From Archilochus colubris (taxonomy: Eukaryota > Chordata > Aves > Apodiformes > Trochilidae), in the NCBI GenBank assembly GCA_023079485.1, contig CM041085.1, positions 34,147,121 through 34,211,120 on the forward strand: a stretch of 64,000 bases of DNA, read 5' to 3'. The notes beneath the pieces were generated by a model. That model worked only from the letters and a program-made list of their open reading frames with translations, was not told where the DNA came from and ran no database searches. Shown piece by piece: positions 50,441 through 62,258 of this stretch. Position 1 is the first letter of the stretch. Every line of letters starts with the position of its first letter. A program made the position numbers and the translations under genes.

Positions 50441-50569
50441 CTTCACAGTTTCTTCCTTTTTGCTGGCTGATTTTTTCTCAATTTCATCCAGCAAGGCTTC
50501 AGCCTGATACAACCAAGTACTTATGTGGGCAACATTTTCATCAAAAATTTCCAGCTGGCTCTGATGATT
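50441..50569 (-). CDS. UTRN: Utrophin exon 10 (dystrophin exon 36 counterpart; spectrin repeat 13 helix A)
   Basis: 129 bp, identical to dystrophin exon 36, phase 0-0. Acceptor TCTTTTACCAG|AATCAT and donor GTGAAG|GTAGGAA. The protein [20 protein letters not shown] then [20 protein letters not shown] and TVK contains helix A with [15 protein letters not shown], identical to human utrophin. Dystrophin has HMETFDQNVDHITKWIIQAD here. Confidence 0.98.
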
Positions 50570-53228
50570 CTGGTAAAAGACAATGTAGCAATGTGATAAA
50601 CTTAGAAGAAAAAAAAAACATATATAGACCCGACACAAAAATCAAAAAAGGAGAAAAAAAAAAAAAAGAAAAAAAAAACCAAACACAGACAAAACACAAA
50701 ACAAACACCACCACAACAACAACAACAACAAAAAAACCAAAAAAAACCCAACCCAAACCAAAATACTACCCTGCTGAAACCACCACTATACCACTATGGG
50801 TAAAATGGGTAAAAAGGAGATCAATGGAATTAAGTGCTATGGATACACCTTGGAAAGGAACACTGAAGATTAAATTGTACCTTTCACCTTCAGTAAGTAT
50901 TTACAAGACCTCAATTTTCATTTGAGACCTTTCAATAGTTTTGTTCTTAATTTGTCAAAGGGAAAATGGAAATAGCCCAGGTGGTTTGTCTAACTAAATA
51001 TAGTCAAACAAGTGTATTACAACAGTACAGCCAGAGAACAACATCTCAGTCAATAAAAAAAACCCACAATTTTTCCAGTATCGCTGTATCACTGGCAGAT
51101 ACAACAATACACATTATGTGCAGACTTGGTTGGGTAGTTTGGTGTGGTTTTTTTCTTTCAATAAGGTGATTACATCCAAGCCTAAAAGTTGTAATATTTT
51201 AAATTTTGATATTTTACTGATTAAAGTATTTTTTCTTCTTAAGACAGCACACTGTGGACACGTTAATTAAGGATACTTTCATATATAGTTAGAAATTTCA
51301 ACATCTGGTGTCAGACAGGAAACACATTATTGTATATAACAAAGCAAAACTATCAATTCAGAGAAGCACCATCCTGCCTAAATACAACTTCTTGCCCAAA
51401 ACAAGAGTAGCTAAGCTGTTATCTTTTACACTAACAAAACAGAGACAGGAGGAAGGAGAGGGAAGGCCTATGATTGCTCTCTCAGCATCAAGAAATATGT
51501 ATTTTCACCAAATGAAAGAAAATTTAACTTAAAGTCAGCACAAGGACAATACTCATCACCAGATGAGTATAGTTTAGAAAGTTTAGTTCTGGGTCATCCT
51601 AACAGTATTTTCAAATAAGGATAAAGCACCTGACTGCTACCATGGATATCCTTGGATTATGAAACAAACAGTATAACATATGATAGGCACTGGATAGGAT
51701 GCACTGGGCTCACCATCTAGCTATTCATACAAGTTCCCACAATTTCAGCCCATTATTAGAGGTTTCTGATGGTGGATTGACACCATTAGCTGAGTAACAC
51801 AGGAATACTTTAACTATCTGAAAATATCAGTCTGATTCTAGCATCAGCTGTAGACTTTTCATTTCCGTTTAGCAAAAAAACCTTGCAACTTTAGGCTGTA
51901 TAATAGGCTCCATTTAATCAGCCAAACAGACACTGTTGGCCTCAACCTTAAGTTGGCATATTCTTAGACACTTGTACTTAAAGGTTGCCTGAAAGAGCAC
52001 TGGGTTGACAGAGGACACTAAATGCTTCACTGAACATCACTAGAAATTTATCAATTGTCCATTAAACAGCCATTATCTGGGTCTCAGAGAAAATCGAACA
52101 CAAACCCACTCTGCTCATACTGGCAGCTGAATGAGGTTTCTTTCAGAATGAATGAAGTGCAGCACAGAGAGCAGCATCATGGAAACCAATCCTTCTTTTG
52201 GAACCAATCCATAGTTCCTTTGGGTTTCTATGTATATTAATAAATGAGTTTATAGACAGTCACATAGGAAACACAAAATCCAACTGCTGTGCTGTAACTA
52301 ACCTGTTGTGAAACAAACAGCACTTCTATAACCTGGTTGGGTTTTTCCCCTCACTTTAATCTGGCAGAATCAGCTACTACCAGTCAGTAAGTAAACTCAT
52401 TAGCAGTTTTATGAATGCTTGTATGCCCCATAACCCACTCAGTCTGTGTGTGATGGTAGATGCTCCTTTTCAAGATAGTTTAGAAAGTTACTTCTATGCA
52501 TGAGTGTAACAAGAATTGTATTAAGAGCTAAATAACAACTGGACATAAAAAAGCAAGCACTACTGGTATTGCAAAAGAAAAAGTGATAGAACATTGAGAG
52601 AAAAGATACAAGGAGACTAATTTGTAAAGAAGGACAAAATATAAAAATGTAATGAGATGGCACATAAGTCAGGGGGCAGGGAGATGGAAATTAAATCAAC
52701 AGATGTGCTAAAAGTATTCACTAAGGATATCTCTTTTCTACAGAAAAAAGGAAATGACATCACAAACTCTAAGCAAAGTAAGAGCCCAGATATGAGTCTT
52801 AGCACTTACACTATGAGATATAGAAAGACAATAAAAAAAAAAGTTAAACCTAAAGTTTCATTCTCTACAACTAAGCCATTTATTCCCACTCCAAATTAGC
52901 TGATTGACTGGGATATTCCCATATTTTCATCGCACTCAAATCTAGATTCTGCATCTTCATCTACTCACTGAGCAATAGCCACTACTACCAAGCACCAGCG
53001 CCTACCAGAACATCTAAAACACTTGCAAAATAGTTTGCCTTTCTCACTATACATAAATTCATGACATGCCTCTCCATCTACAGAATAACCAGATTCTCCA
53101 TTCTGCATTTTAAGGCCATGAGACACTACAAAAGCTGCTCATCGGAGAAGCAAGACAAGTAAAAATTGCAACTGCCCCAAGAGCACAGAGGGAGATCCCC
53201 CTGAATGTTTGTCACCCCTGCAGCTTAC
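50570..53228. other. UTRN intron, 2.7 kb
   Basis: Holds the A/C-rich tract at 50644-50760, close to the downstream acceptor. Otherwise AT-rich with no gene. Confidence 0.7.
50644..50760. repeat. A/C-rich low-complexity tract with (CAA)n
   Basis: About 115 bp of A and C with a CAACAACAACAACAA core. In the UTRN RNA it is U/G-rich, with UUG repeats, beginning about 75 nt upstream of the acceptor at 50570. Confidence 0.95.
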
Positions 53229-53408
53229 CAACAAAGTGTTACACCAGTCTTCCGTCCAGGTCCGAACTCTGCTCCATCCAGCATTGAGAACACACAACTT
53301 CTCCTCCAGGGAAGTCTCACTCCCTTCTACCAGAGCCTGGAGTGTGGTGCAGCTTTCAGTGATACTCTTCAGATCAGCTTTCCTCCTCTCCAGCTCCCTC
53401 AGCACGTT
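53229..53408 (-). CDS. UTRN: Utrophin exon 9 (dystrophin exon 35 counterpart; spectrin repeat 12 helices B-C)
   Basis: 180 bp, identical to dystrophin exon 35, phase 0-0. Acceptor CTTGTTTCAG|AACGTG and donor TTGTTG|GTAAGCT. The protein [20 protein letters not shown] then [20 protein letters not shown] and [20 protein letters not shown] is almost that of human utrophin ([20 protein letters not shown] is identical). Dystrophin shares LKSITE and the W-x6-AEEW pattern. Confidence 0.98.
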
Positions 53409-55522
53409 CTGAAACAAGACAAATCATTAACATTACACATTGCTACCAAGGTAGTACCCAGATTTCTACCTGCATAGGAAACAGAATATCATAGATGATC
53501 TTCATTTGAGAAGAATCAAACCAAATAGAAATCACCTTCTGTTTATATTCACTTTTTGTAAGTAGTAATTTTAGTTATTTATTTTTAAGAGAGAGAGACA
53601 GGGTAGAATCAAAACCAAAATGCATGGAAGTGTCCTGAATAACTTGAGACTTTTTTGTTTTGTAACATGTTCATGGTTTGTTTTCATTATGCATGTAAAA
53701 CAAATGCATCACACCACATTATAGGTTAAGTTCTTCTCTACACTGTCAACCACCATGGAGAAAGCAATTTTTAAGAGACACTTTGGACTTCTCTGTATCC
53801 TTTCCTACTAAAGTACTCGTACAGTTGGCAACAATGAGAAAAGCTGCTAGGCCAAGTCTGAATGTTTTTGAGAATCACCACTATTCATTACTGCAGATGT
53901 TCAATTTACTTGTTACTATAGAAGCTACATTGTTATATTACCTATACATAGATAAGTTAATTTATCTTTCACTCTAATGTGTTTTCCAAATAATCTCTTA
54001 TTTTAAATAAATTTTTGAAACCTAAAAAAAAATGTTTAAAAATCACCTTCCTAGAAAGAATGCATACTGACAAAAATTAGGTAGGATGTCATCTCTTGAA
54101 TATTAGTATATGATTTCCATGAGGAAAAGGGCACCTCTTGCCGCACAAGGTCATCAGTTATTATTATTATTATTTAGACAGCTCTTCAATGCCAGTGTAC
54201 AGTGTGTGGAATAAGGCAGTCATAACTAGTGTTGGGAACTCCTTGAACATCTTATTATCTGTGAAGTAAATAATTTATGGTTTTATCATTACATTAGCTA
54301 AAAAGACAAACAAATACTGAAGTTGCTACATGTAGTGAGACAGGACCAGGTGCCCTGAGTTATTGATGAGTGGGTGTGGGTTCACCTGTGTCTGGCCTCC
54401 CTCCTGAGCATGTGCAGGAGCAGGGGGCCAATAAGAGAGCAGCTAACACCCACAGAGGGGGCTCTCACTCTTCAGTGAGGATGGAGAAGCCCACAGCTCG
54501 AGGAGCCCCAGGAGCAGGCAAGAAGGGGTAGATCCCGAGGCCACAGGAACAGCCCTAGGACATTGTCCAGGAATGGGCTAAACCCCGAGGCCTCAGGATC
54601 AGCCCTAGGAGCAAGAAGGGCTCCTCCCGCTACAGCTACATTTTAAAATTGCTTCTTGAAAACCTTAAGACAGGAAGGCAACATAAAGGGCTTGTCCTCC
54701 TGGATGTGGAGCTTGTTTGGAAGGAAATCTTAGGAATACCACCACAGGAGAAGTAAAGTGCTTACAGTTGCTAAACCCAAGTGCAATGTATGAGAACAGC
54801 TTGTAATTAGATATTTTTAATTTTGTAAACTTTCAAGTTTCAAGATTGTACACAAACCTCTTTCAGAAGCAAAAGGTGACAGGAAAATGTCTGGAAAGAC
54901 CAGTAATGCTGAAGTGAATCAACTGACACTTGTTTCTAACCCCAACTAGTATATACAAAAGCTTCTATTATGTGAGAAAATTGACACTTTATTCAAACTG
55001 ATTTGAAAAAAATCTTCCTGCTCTCATGAAAATTTCCAATTTATAGATGAAAGAAAATAGGAAATATGGGAGGGTTTTTTGCTTGCTGAATCATAATTTT
55101 GAAGATAGAGCTGTTTCAATAAAAAAGTTACAAACCCACTTTTTCATTAAAATTGTCAGTGAACATTCCCAGTTTGCTCTACTGGTAAAATATTTGATCT
55201 AAAATTATACTTGCTGATAATTAGTAATATTATACTTACGAATTGTGTTGGTGATACATCTAGTTATTTAAATACCTATCAATACTGAATATGCAGTAAT
55301 ATCTTTAACAATTAACTGGCCATTTAAGTTTGAGTAAAGCTGCCTGAGATGAAGTAGATCAGACTCAGTAAGGTACTGAATACAATCTTCTGAAACTACT
55401 GAAACTTTATGATGTAGTAGATTTAGGAACCAGTTACAGGGATGTAAATTCACAACCACTTCTACACAGTAGTGCCCTAATGTTAAAAATCGATTCTATG
55501 TTTATTTAGAACATGTGCTTAC
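53409..55522. other. UTRN intron, 2.1 kb
   Basis: Contains the solo LTR at 54331-54634 and a short (TTA)n run at about 54159-54175. Confidence 0.75.
54331..54634. mobile_element. Solo LTR of an endogenous retrovirus
   Basis: A 304-bp GC-rich block in AT-rich intron. It begins TGTAG and ends CTACA (5-bp perfect inverted ends, TG...CA) and is flanked on both sides by the 6-bp direct repeat GCTACA (54325-54330 and 54635-54640), the signature of integrase-mediated insertion. A 6-bp duplication is usual for class II (ERVK-like) elements. No internal retroviral genes are present, so this is the product of LTR-LTR recombination. Inside, a GATCCCGAGGCC...CAGCCCTAGGA motif occurs twice (about 54533-54559 and 54583-54610). 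The family cannot be named without a library search; the strand is undetermined. Confidence 0.85.
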
Positions 55523-55693
55523 TTTGGCCCAGGCAATTTCTGAATCCAGATCAGAAAGCAAGCTCTCTGAAGCAGACTTCTGCACAAGCTCAGCCTCAGT
55601 GGTAGCAAGCCACTCTGACAGAGAGACAGACTCTTTCCTCATTTTGCGTGCCAACTGGGATGCTCTTTCAAGGTCCTGTTTTCCTTCCGTCAC
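55523..55693 (-). CDS. UTRN: Utrophin exon 8 (dystrophin exon 34 counterpart; spectrin repeat 12 helix A)
   Basis: 171 bp, identical to dystrophin exon 34, phase 0-0. Acceptor ACTTTTGTAG|GTGACG and donor GCCAAA|GTAAGCA. The protein [20 protein letters not shown] then [20 protein letters not shown] and [17 protein letters not shown] matches human utrophin ([20 protein letters not shown]) with few changes. Confidence 0.98.
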
Positions 55694-57370
55694 CTACAAA
55701 AGTAAAGAGGAAAACAAAACTCGATTTTACAAGACAACAAAAAAGAAGGGGTTTCCCAGCTAAAATATCCACCCAAATACATAAAATCTTTGCATTGGAG
55801 GACTGCCTTGCATTAGGGAAGGATCCTGAAAAGAAAAAATAATTTATAAACATCTGCATCTCAATATACAAAGCAGAATATATAAACCCAAAATAATTTT
55901 AAATTAAGATACACTTAAAGAAGACAAAAAAAACCCTGCATAACACCTTATTATCTTATTATAGATAGCAATGACCGAACTGACATTTAAACTTTTTTTT
56001 TTATATTCCTTTAACTGAAACTCAAGGGGATATGGAATCACTCATATAGGTAAAATATTTCCTTTTTGTATTTTGATAAACCTGCTAGAAGAAATTTGTA
56101 AAGAAAAATTTCACTGAAAATCTGATCTGGCCTTGAAAACATCTCAGTAAAACAAATATGAAATTTGATGTTTGCCGCCATATCATTGATTCGATTTCAC
56201 ACTGGCTACACAATTAAGTCTGGTCAAACTTTGACACAGACTTGAGAATAAATCTAACCACAGCAGTAAGAATTAATTGACATTTCCAAAACTGTCTTCT
56301 GTGTCAGCTTAGTGCTTGCATGTATTTATTCAAAATAATGCAAAAAAATAAATTCAGACACAAAATTATAACAGTACACTGCAAATAAATGCCTTTCTAT
56401 GCTTTCCCAATTTCTTGCCCACATGCTTTGAGTTATATGTACAGGTCCCACTAGAACCTACATCTTCATAAACTTCCTTTCCAACAGTAAAATATTTCCT
56501 AGGGCCCATTTCAATATATTCCACCAGTGTAATCTGGCCAGTCACCCAGAGCTTCATTCACACAACACTAAACAGAGGTATTAGTCAGGCTGGACTTCTG
56601 TTTTAATTTAGGTAGCAAAAGAAGCCTCTATTTCCCCCATGCCCCTGAAATGGTTGTCCTGGTTTGAGCCAGGAGAGAACCAATATTCTTTCTTGTAATT
56701 TTACTTTCATCTCCAACTCTTCTGAGTAGCTGCACTTGCTGAAATTAACTGTTTCTCAGTTGGTGCCTGCTTCTGGGATCGATAATGCTCAATGTTGAAG
56801 AACAGTTAGACACTTCTTTTGTATAATTATTCAATTATTAAGAAAATTACTCAATACTTAAGGCAGTTGATGGGAAATAAGGTTTTGCTGGTATTTTCTG
56901 TTTCATACCAAGAGCAACACTTCAGATAGATTATGATTAGAAACCATTGCTATAACTCCTAAAAAAAATATACATAGATTCAAACTTCATATGACAATCT
57001 GATAGCAAATTATCTGCTGGCTGGTTTACAGACAAGAGAAGGTATAACTCTGTTCACAGAATTTAACAAATAGTAGGGAACCTTTGCCAGAATTATGAAA
57101 GCTCTGTAAACCTTCTCTTTCTTCAAGACTTTCTCCCCTTCAGGAACACTCTGCTAGCACAGAGGTCTTACACAGCTACAGGACTGTTATGTGTCATCTT
57201 TAAATCCTCCAGTCATCACTCCTGGATGTATCAACTAGGCTATAGAGTATCAGCTTCAGAATCAAATTTAAAAAACACCATCTGACATTTAAAGCAAAAA
57301 AAAGTGTGGGGGAGCGTGGGGGGGGAGTCACATGCAGATAAATATTTGTATGTATATTTGGTTTTCTTAC
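55694..57370. other. UTRN intron, 1.7 kb
   Basis: AT-rich; contains a likely LTR fragment at 56655-56785 and a G run at 57307-57327. Confidence 0.7.
56655..56785 (+). mobile_element. Possible ERVL-type LTR fragment
   Basis: TGTCCTGGTTTGAGCCAGGA at 56655 is the opening of a common avian ERVL LTR family (TGTCCTGGTTT...), followed by a diverged AT-rich body. The 3' end and target duplication were not identified, so the end coordinate is approximate. Confidence 0.45.
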
Positions 57371-57526
57371 CTGTGCCCCCAAATCATTATAAAGAAATTT
57401 CAGCGCTGTCAGTTGTTCATCCATCCCTTTGGGATTATCTGTCTGTTGCTTCTGTACAATTTGCCTTCCTGTCTTGATGACAGTTTCAACTTCCAATTTC
57501 ACCTCACTGAGGGTCTTATAGAGTTT
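57371..57526 (-). CDS. UTRN: Utrophin exon 7 (dystrophin exon 33 counterpart; spectrin repeat 11 helices B-C)
   Basis: 156 bp, identical to dystrophin exon 33, phase 0-0. Acceptor TGTTTTTAG|AAACTC and donor GCACAG|GTAAGAA. The protein [20 protein letters not shown] then [20 protein letters not shown] and [26 protein letters not shown] is also shared with dystrophin, one of the best conserved stretches between the paralogues. Confidence 0.98.
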
Positions 57527-58131
57527 CTAAAAACACAAATAAGTACATTGGTGATCAATTTGTAATGCAGATTTTCAGACTTTGCTTCACTTGGGGACCC
57601 CAGAGTCTCAGATCACACTTAAACTCTGAGCTATTTATCAAGACCAATGTCTGCCAAGATGATTTCAAACTCCTGATGTTCCCTATTTTGTTCTAGTTTT
57701 AATTTTCAGCCCTCAAAAAAAATGTTCCATTAACTTAACAGTGATTGCTCTTTAATATCACCACATATAGCAAGGCTAACACCATGATCTCTACTTGATC
57801 TTAGGTACAGCATCACTGTCATTCAAATGCTAAGAACCAAGTAAACTTGGTGATGCTGTTCTGTAACAGAAGGATGAGCCAGGGAAGTGAGTTTTTATAA
57901 ACTCAGCTGTTCACCCCATCTGTGATCCGCAACTCACTACTTTTATACCCACATTCTCACCCAAAGCATTCAAGGCTTTTAGTTATCAATTGTTCTGTAG
58001 GCATTTTGCAAGAAGCTGTAATACTGCTGTCAGAATTTGAAATAAAATTTCCTCAGGAGGAAGTTTAGGCAGTAAGAATCACACAAGATAGGAACACCCC
58101 TAAGCATGAGTTAAGAGCATTGCATGCTTAC
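57527..58131. other. UTRN intron, 0.6 kb
   Basis: AT-rich, nothing recognised. Confidence 0.65.
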
Positions 58132-58305
58132 CATGCACTTGTCCAGATGAGCTTGGATTACATCTGGATCAGTATCCTTCACGTCCAAGACGTGAAGTTC
58201 TCCTTTTACATCATCCAACACCCGCTTGCAATCCAACATGCGCTGCTCAAAGTTGGCTGGTTTTTGGAAAAGCTGATACTTTGTAGATACTTCACGGAGT
58301 TTTCT
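58132..58305 (-). CDS. UTRN: Utrophin exon 6 (dystrophin exon 32 counterpart; spectrin repeat 11 helix A)
   Basis: 174 bp, identical to dystrophin exon 32, phase 0-0. Acceptor CATTAAACCAG|AGAAAA (weak pyrimidine tract) and donor TGCATG|GTAAGCA. The protein [20 protein letters not shown] then [20 protein letters not shown] and [29 protein letters not shown] is identical in dystrophin and utrophin; MLDCKRVLD is utrophin-specific. Confidence 0.98.
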
Positions 58306-58774
58306 CTGGTTTAATGAGTATGACATCAAAAGATTGGTTTAAATTAATATCTGCACTTCAAAAAATAATATTTAAAGCATATCATCCCACAGATTTTAAC
58401 TCACTTCTCATGCCACCATAAATGAGTATACATGGCAACATGATTTGCTAGGTCAGATTCCATCACCTATTCCCAGTCTCTATCTGAGATGCAAGAAAAC
58501 TTCAGTTCCATATCACACACATTCAAAATGTCCATTCTACTAAAATACAAAGACTACCCGGCTTTCATCATTTATCCCTTGATACTTATGAAATTTAAAC
58601 TTATTAAATTCATTTAGTGATGCTTGTTTCCTAAGGAAAGCATGTAAAAGCACATATTGTTTACTTCTGAGGTTCAGTTGGCTGCACCAAGCAATTTACA
58701 GGCTGACAACAGCCAGTGTGTAATTGAAAACTGGAAGATTTTCACATTTAATTCTTAGTGTGTCTCATTTTTAC
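58306..58774. other. UTRN intron, 0.47 kb
   Basis: AT-rich, nothing recognised. Confidence 0.65.
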
Positions 58775-58903
58775 CTGCAAAGCATCCAGCTGAGTTCCAC
58801 CACGGGAAGACCTGCATTCAGGAGAAGCAGGAGGGAAAGTGCGAGAACTTTTCCTGAGCTCCTCTAAGGTGGATTCATGAGCTGCAATCTCAGCTTGAAT
58901 TTT
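58775..58903 (-). CDS. UTRN: Utrophin exon 5 (dystrophin exon 31 counterpart; spectrin repeat 10 end/linker)
   Basis: 129 bp, six codons longer than dystrophin exon 31, phase 0-0. Acceptor TATGACATGACAG|AAAATT and donor TTGCAG|GTAAAAA. The protein [20 protein letters not shown] then [20 protein letters not shown] and ALQ matches human utrophin KIQAEISAHELTLEELRR...SPESRTARGGSQMDVLQ. The S/P/R-rich middle is a flexible insert that is shorter in dystrophin. Confidence 0.96.
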
Positions 58904-59221
58904 CTGTCATGTCATAGAAACAGGAAAAAAAAAGTTACAGAATTACTTGCAGAGATTGGAAGAAGAACTTGCTTACCATGTACTACACACCAGAAAAAAA
59001 TATATCCTGTAAACATTAAACACTACCAGGTTTAAGTATTCTGGCTCTGATTACAGCTTGTTGAATTGAAAGTGGTTAAGATTGTTATTCAATAAAACCT
59101 TAAAACAGGAAAACATCCAGTAATCAGCACAGGTCTGAAATGAAGCCTTCATTAAATACTAAGTTGAGGCTGAGCACCGTCATGAGTTATTTAAAAAATG
59201 TTTTGTAGTGAAAAGCTATAC
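58904..59221. other. UTRN intron, 0.3 kb
   Basis: Short AT-rich intron, nothing recognised. Confidence 0.7.
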
Positions 59222-59383
59222 CTGAGCTTCCTGAGGCATCTGGAAGGCATCTACCCTATCAGTCAGGTAAGATGTCAGCTGTCTGTCCAGCTCTGTCAAG
59301 TTTTCCTGCAAGACCTGTAACATGTGGTCAGTTTCTCTCATGGTCTGAAGCTGCTGTTCCAAGGCTATCTGCCGGCTCACTGC
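59222..59383 (-). CDS. UTRN: Utrophin exon 4 (dystrophin exon 30 counterpart; spectrin repeat 10 helix A-B)
   Basis: 162 bp, identical to dystrophin exon 30, phase 0-0. Acceptor TCCCACTCAG|GCAGTG and donor GCTCAG|GTATAGC. The protein [20 protein letters not shown] then [20 protein letters not shown] and [25 protein letters not shown] is also in dystrophin; MLQVLQE-L-ELD-QLT-YLTDR is as in human utrophin. Confidence 0.98.
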
Positions 59384-60739
59384 CTGAGTGGGACAGAAAG
59401 ACAAGATGGAGCACAATCAATTCAAATTATGTTAAACTTTCTCAAAATAAGGTGGACAAGACCCAAAAAAATTGTATGTCAGATCTGCCTAAAAGAGCAA
59501 AAGTAACCCTCTGAAGGCAGAACATTCTGAAGCCTGCCATGACTAGCCTAGGTAACTACCAAACAGTAGCATAGGAGAGTTCTGCTGATAGATATTTGCT
59601 GGATAGTGAAAACAGGTGTCTCAGCTCAGGAAGAAAGTATTCTGTCAAAAACATATGAGCTTCAAAAGCTAGCCAGACAATAGGAATCAGAACTTTGTAA
59701 CATAGTTGTTTGATGTGTAAACTTGCATACTAACTTTTAAAACGCTAAACCCTGTTGCAGCGTTAAAAGAGGTTCATAGTTCCTTTCCCTCCATCACCTC
59801 TCCTTTCAACAGCAAAATTAAGTTCATCTGAAATGTCACCGCTTGCATAGGAATGCAGTTTTCCCACAATCAACACATGCACAGACCAGTGGATGAGTCT
59901 GTACACACACAGGCATGGAAAGTTGTCAAGAGCCCAGTGTGTAAGTGCTTCTGCTGCCAAAGCAGATAGTTTTTACACAGCAATAAAATACTGTTCTAAC
60001 AGGAAAAACAATTGTGAATGCTAACTTAAATGACAGCACGTAGCCCCCAGCTGAGGGCACTGCATTCATGTTGCTCACTGTAATGAGGATGAACTGAAAT
60101 TCCCTCTATGACTACAATTAGGCAGCAATAGAAAAAAAACCTCTCATCCTACAGTCTGGCAGAGGCCTGTATTATCCAGGATATAGAACACAAGTTACTA
60201 ATATATGCAACATGAAATACAGCTACTCTTCCTCTACTTATTAAATCTACAAAAGATTAGACAAACGTATGAGAAGAGGAAGGGGATAACAATAGATGGG
60301 GGATGAAAAAAATGTTTTCCTTCAGTTCCTTATTTCAGTGTCATTTCTTCCCAGACATTTCAAAGAGTAAAATTGTCATTTCTTCATGTTAGTTTTTACA
60401 GTTTGTCAGCAGCTCACCAGTATTAGTAGCAGTAGGAAAGAAATATCAACCTCAGCTATTGAACTGTCCCCCCTCTGAGACTTTTTGTCAAAATTACTTG
60501 AGAAAATACCACACTACAAGGGTGTGCAAAACAAAATCATTACCCAAATAAGCAGAATAAATAAAGTATCTTGCTCTTAGAGCATTATTCCAAATTTAAA
60601 ACAGCTGACAAAACTGAAGATTTTTCCTCTTTTTGTATTGCAGTGCTGTGTGTATGAATTCAGCTGTGTTACAGGAATGATTTCAGGCCACTGAGCTGAA
60701 AAACCCAGCATACTTCAACCCTGCCCCCAAAATTCTTAC
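59384..60739. other. UTRN intron, 1.4 kb (intron 29 equivalent)
   Basis: In dystrophin the retinal isoform Dp260 starts in this intron. I saw no convincing first exon here. A minus-strand frame at 59763-59960 has no donor in phase and no known peptide. Confidence 0.6.
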
Positions 60740-60889
60740 CAAGTGACTCAATTCCTCATAGCGGGCATTGAAAGCCTCCAGTTTTTCGCTGATGATATCA
60801 TCAAGAATCCCTCCATCAATCAGTGTCTGCCCAAGTTCCCGAATCTGGGTTCGATTATCAGCCGGATGACGCAGGACTGATTCCAGGGA
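60740..60889 (-). CDS. UTRN: Utrophin exon 3 (dystrophin exon 29 counterpart; spectrin repeat 9 helices B-C)
   Basis: 150 bp, identical to dystrophin exon 29, phase 0-0. Acceptor TGCTAATTAG|TCCCTG and donor CACTTG|GTAAGAA. The protein [20 protein letters not shown] then [20 protein letters not shown] and [10 protein letters not shown] is essentially the human utrophin sequence ([20 protein letters not shown]). Confidence 0.98.
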
Positions 60890-61400
60890 CTAATTAGCAG
60901 AGAAAGTTTTAAAGGTCAAGACATTGAATATTAATGCATTTTCAGCAGTGGAAATTTGGCTGCATGCATAGAAGTTTTACACTTCAAATGTCTTAAGAGT
61001 GCTCTAAAAGCATGAATTAGTTATGTCCCAATCCATGATGGCATGACAAATGTAGTGGTCATTTTGCTTTAGATAATTAAACTTCACAGCATGTCTCCCC
61101 TTCGCCTGTTCATATCATTTCATGCTGTGGTGCTGGGAGGAATTTATCAATTTGCACAGGACAGGAGACAGTATACAGTTTTATCATGGCTCCAAGCACA
61201 GCACAATTACATACAGTGAAACTCAGCTTTTGATGAAGAACCTTACAAATACCTATTTGAGATTCAGAGTAATATGTTAATTTAAGGTGAAGAATCAGAA
61301 TATCCAACATATTTCAGTATTCAACTGAAGCTCAAAATTTATGCTTTTTTTAAACAGAGCCATCTGAAAAGTTAACAGTCCAATAGAATGACTACAATAC
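60890..61400. other. UTRN intron, 0.5 kb
   Basis: AT-rich, nothing recognised. Confidence 0.65.
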
Positions 61401-61535
61401 CTCAAGAGCGTCATTGACAGCATCTAATTTATCAGGCAGATTTTCTGTCATTTGTACCCTTTCTTCCAGATTGTTTAGCCAAGCTGTTTCTAAATCAAGA
61501 TACTGAAGCAGCTCAATCCAACAGGACCACACCTC
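61401..61535 (-). CDS. UTRN: Utrophin exon 2 (dystrophin exon 28 counterpart; spectrin repeat 9 helix A)
   Basis: 135 bp, identical to dystrophin exon 28, phase 0-0. Acceptor TGCTATTAG|GAGGTG and donor CTTGAG|GTATTGT. The protein [20 protein letters not shown] then [20 protein letters not shown] and NDALE has the helix A double Trp and matches human utrophin [20 protein letters not shown]. Confidence 0.98.
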
Positions 61536-62258
61536 CTAATAGCAACAGAAAAAGCATAAATTAGCTTCGAATGCCAGGCATAGCTCATGTACCCTATGAA
61601 CAGCTTCAAAAAAAATTAAGCTTCTGTAATATTCACCTAAAATAGGCAAGTAAAAGATATGCAAAAACATGCCATGGCATGCTAAACTCTAGACCAGAAA
61701 ACCTGCAAATATAGCAGCAAGACAAAAAGAAAAATAAATTAGTCATAGAAGTCTCTAAGCTCATGCTAAAATTATCACTGACATTCAGATTCTTCTAACG
61801 ACTTTGGAATATAACAAAATGCATCCACTCCTCTTGAAAAAGACCTACACAACCTGCCCCAAACTATAGTCAATCTGTTCTAATTATCATATTTTAACCT
61901 TCAATTTCTGAGTTTCTTTCTGTCATTTTGGAAGCTAGACAGATAAATAAGAGCAGTGAGAAAAGGATATTTATTTGCCTTATAAGGTAACTTATTTGGT
62001 TACTTATTGTGTTGATAACAATACAGTATAAAATAAATAACAAAATAAACAATAATAAGATGAAAGCAAAATTAGATGGTGTTGCATGGATTACAGCAAC
62101 ATCACCTCAAGAGAAAGTAATCTTGAAAAGGAGCCACAGCAAAATGCACCTATGCTGAAGCTATTGCATTCAGTGACAAAAATGGACATTTTCCATGTTC
62201 TCCATGCTTCTTGTGCCACCTGCCTTGGTTTTACTAAGCTGAAGACTATCATTCTTAC
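61536..62258. other. UTRN intron, 0.7 kb
   Basis: AT-rich, nothing recognised. Confidence 0.65.

Noticed and set aside
59763..59960. First exon of a Dp260-like isoform in the intron 29 equivalent
   Set aside because: The frame is not followed by a donor in phase and the peptide does not resemble the Dp260 start.
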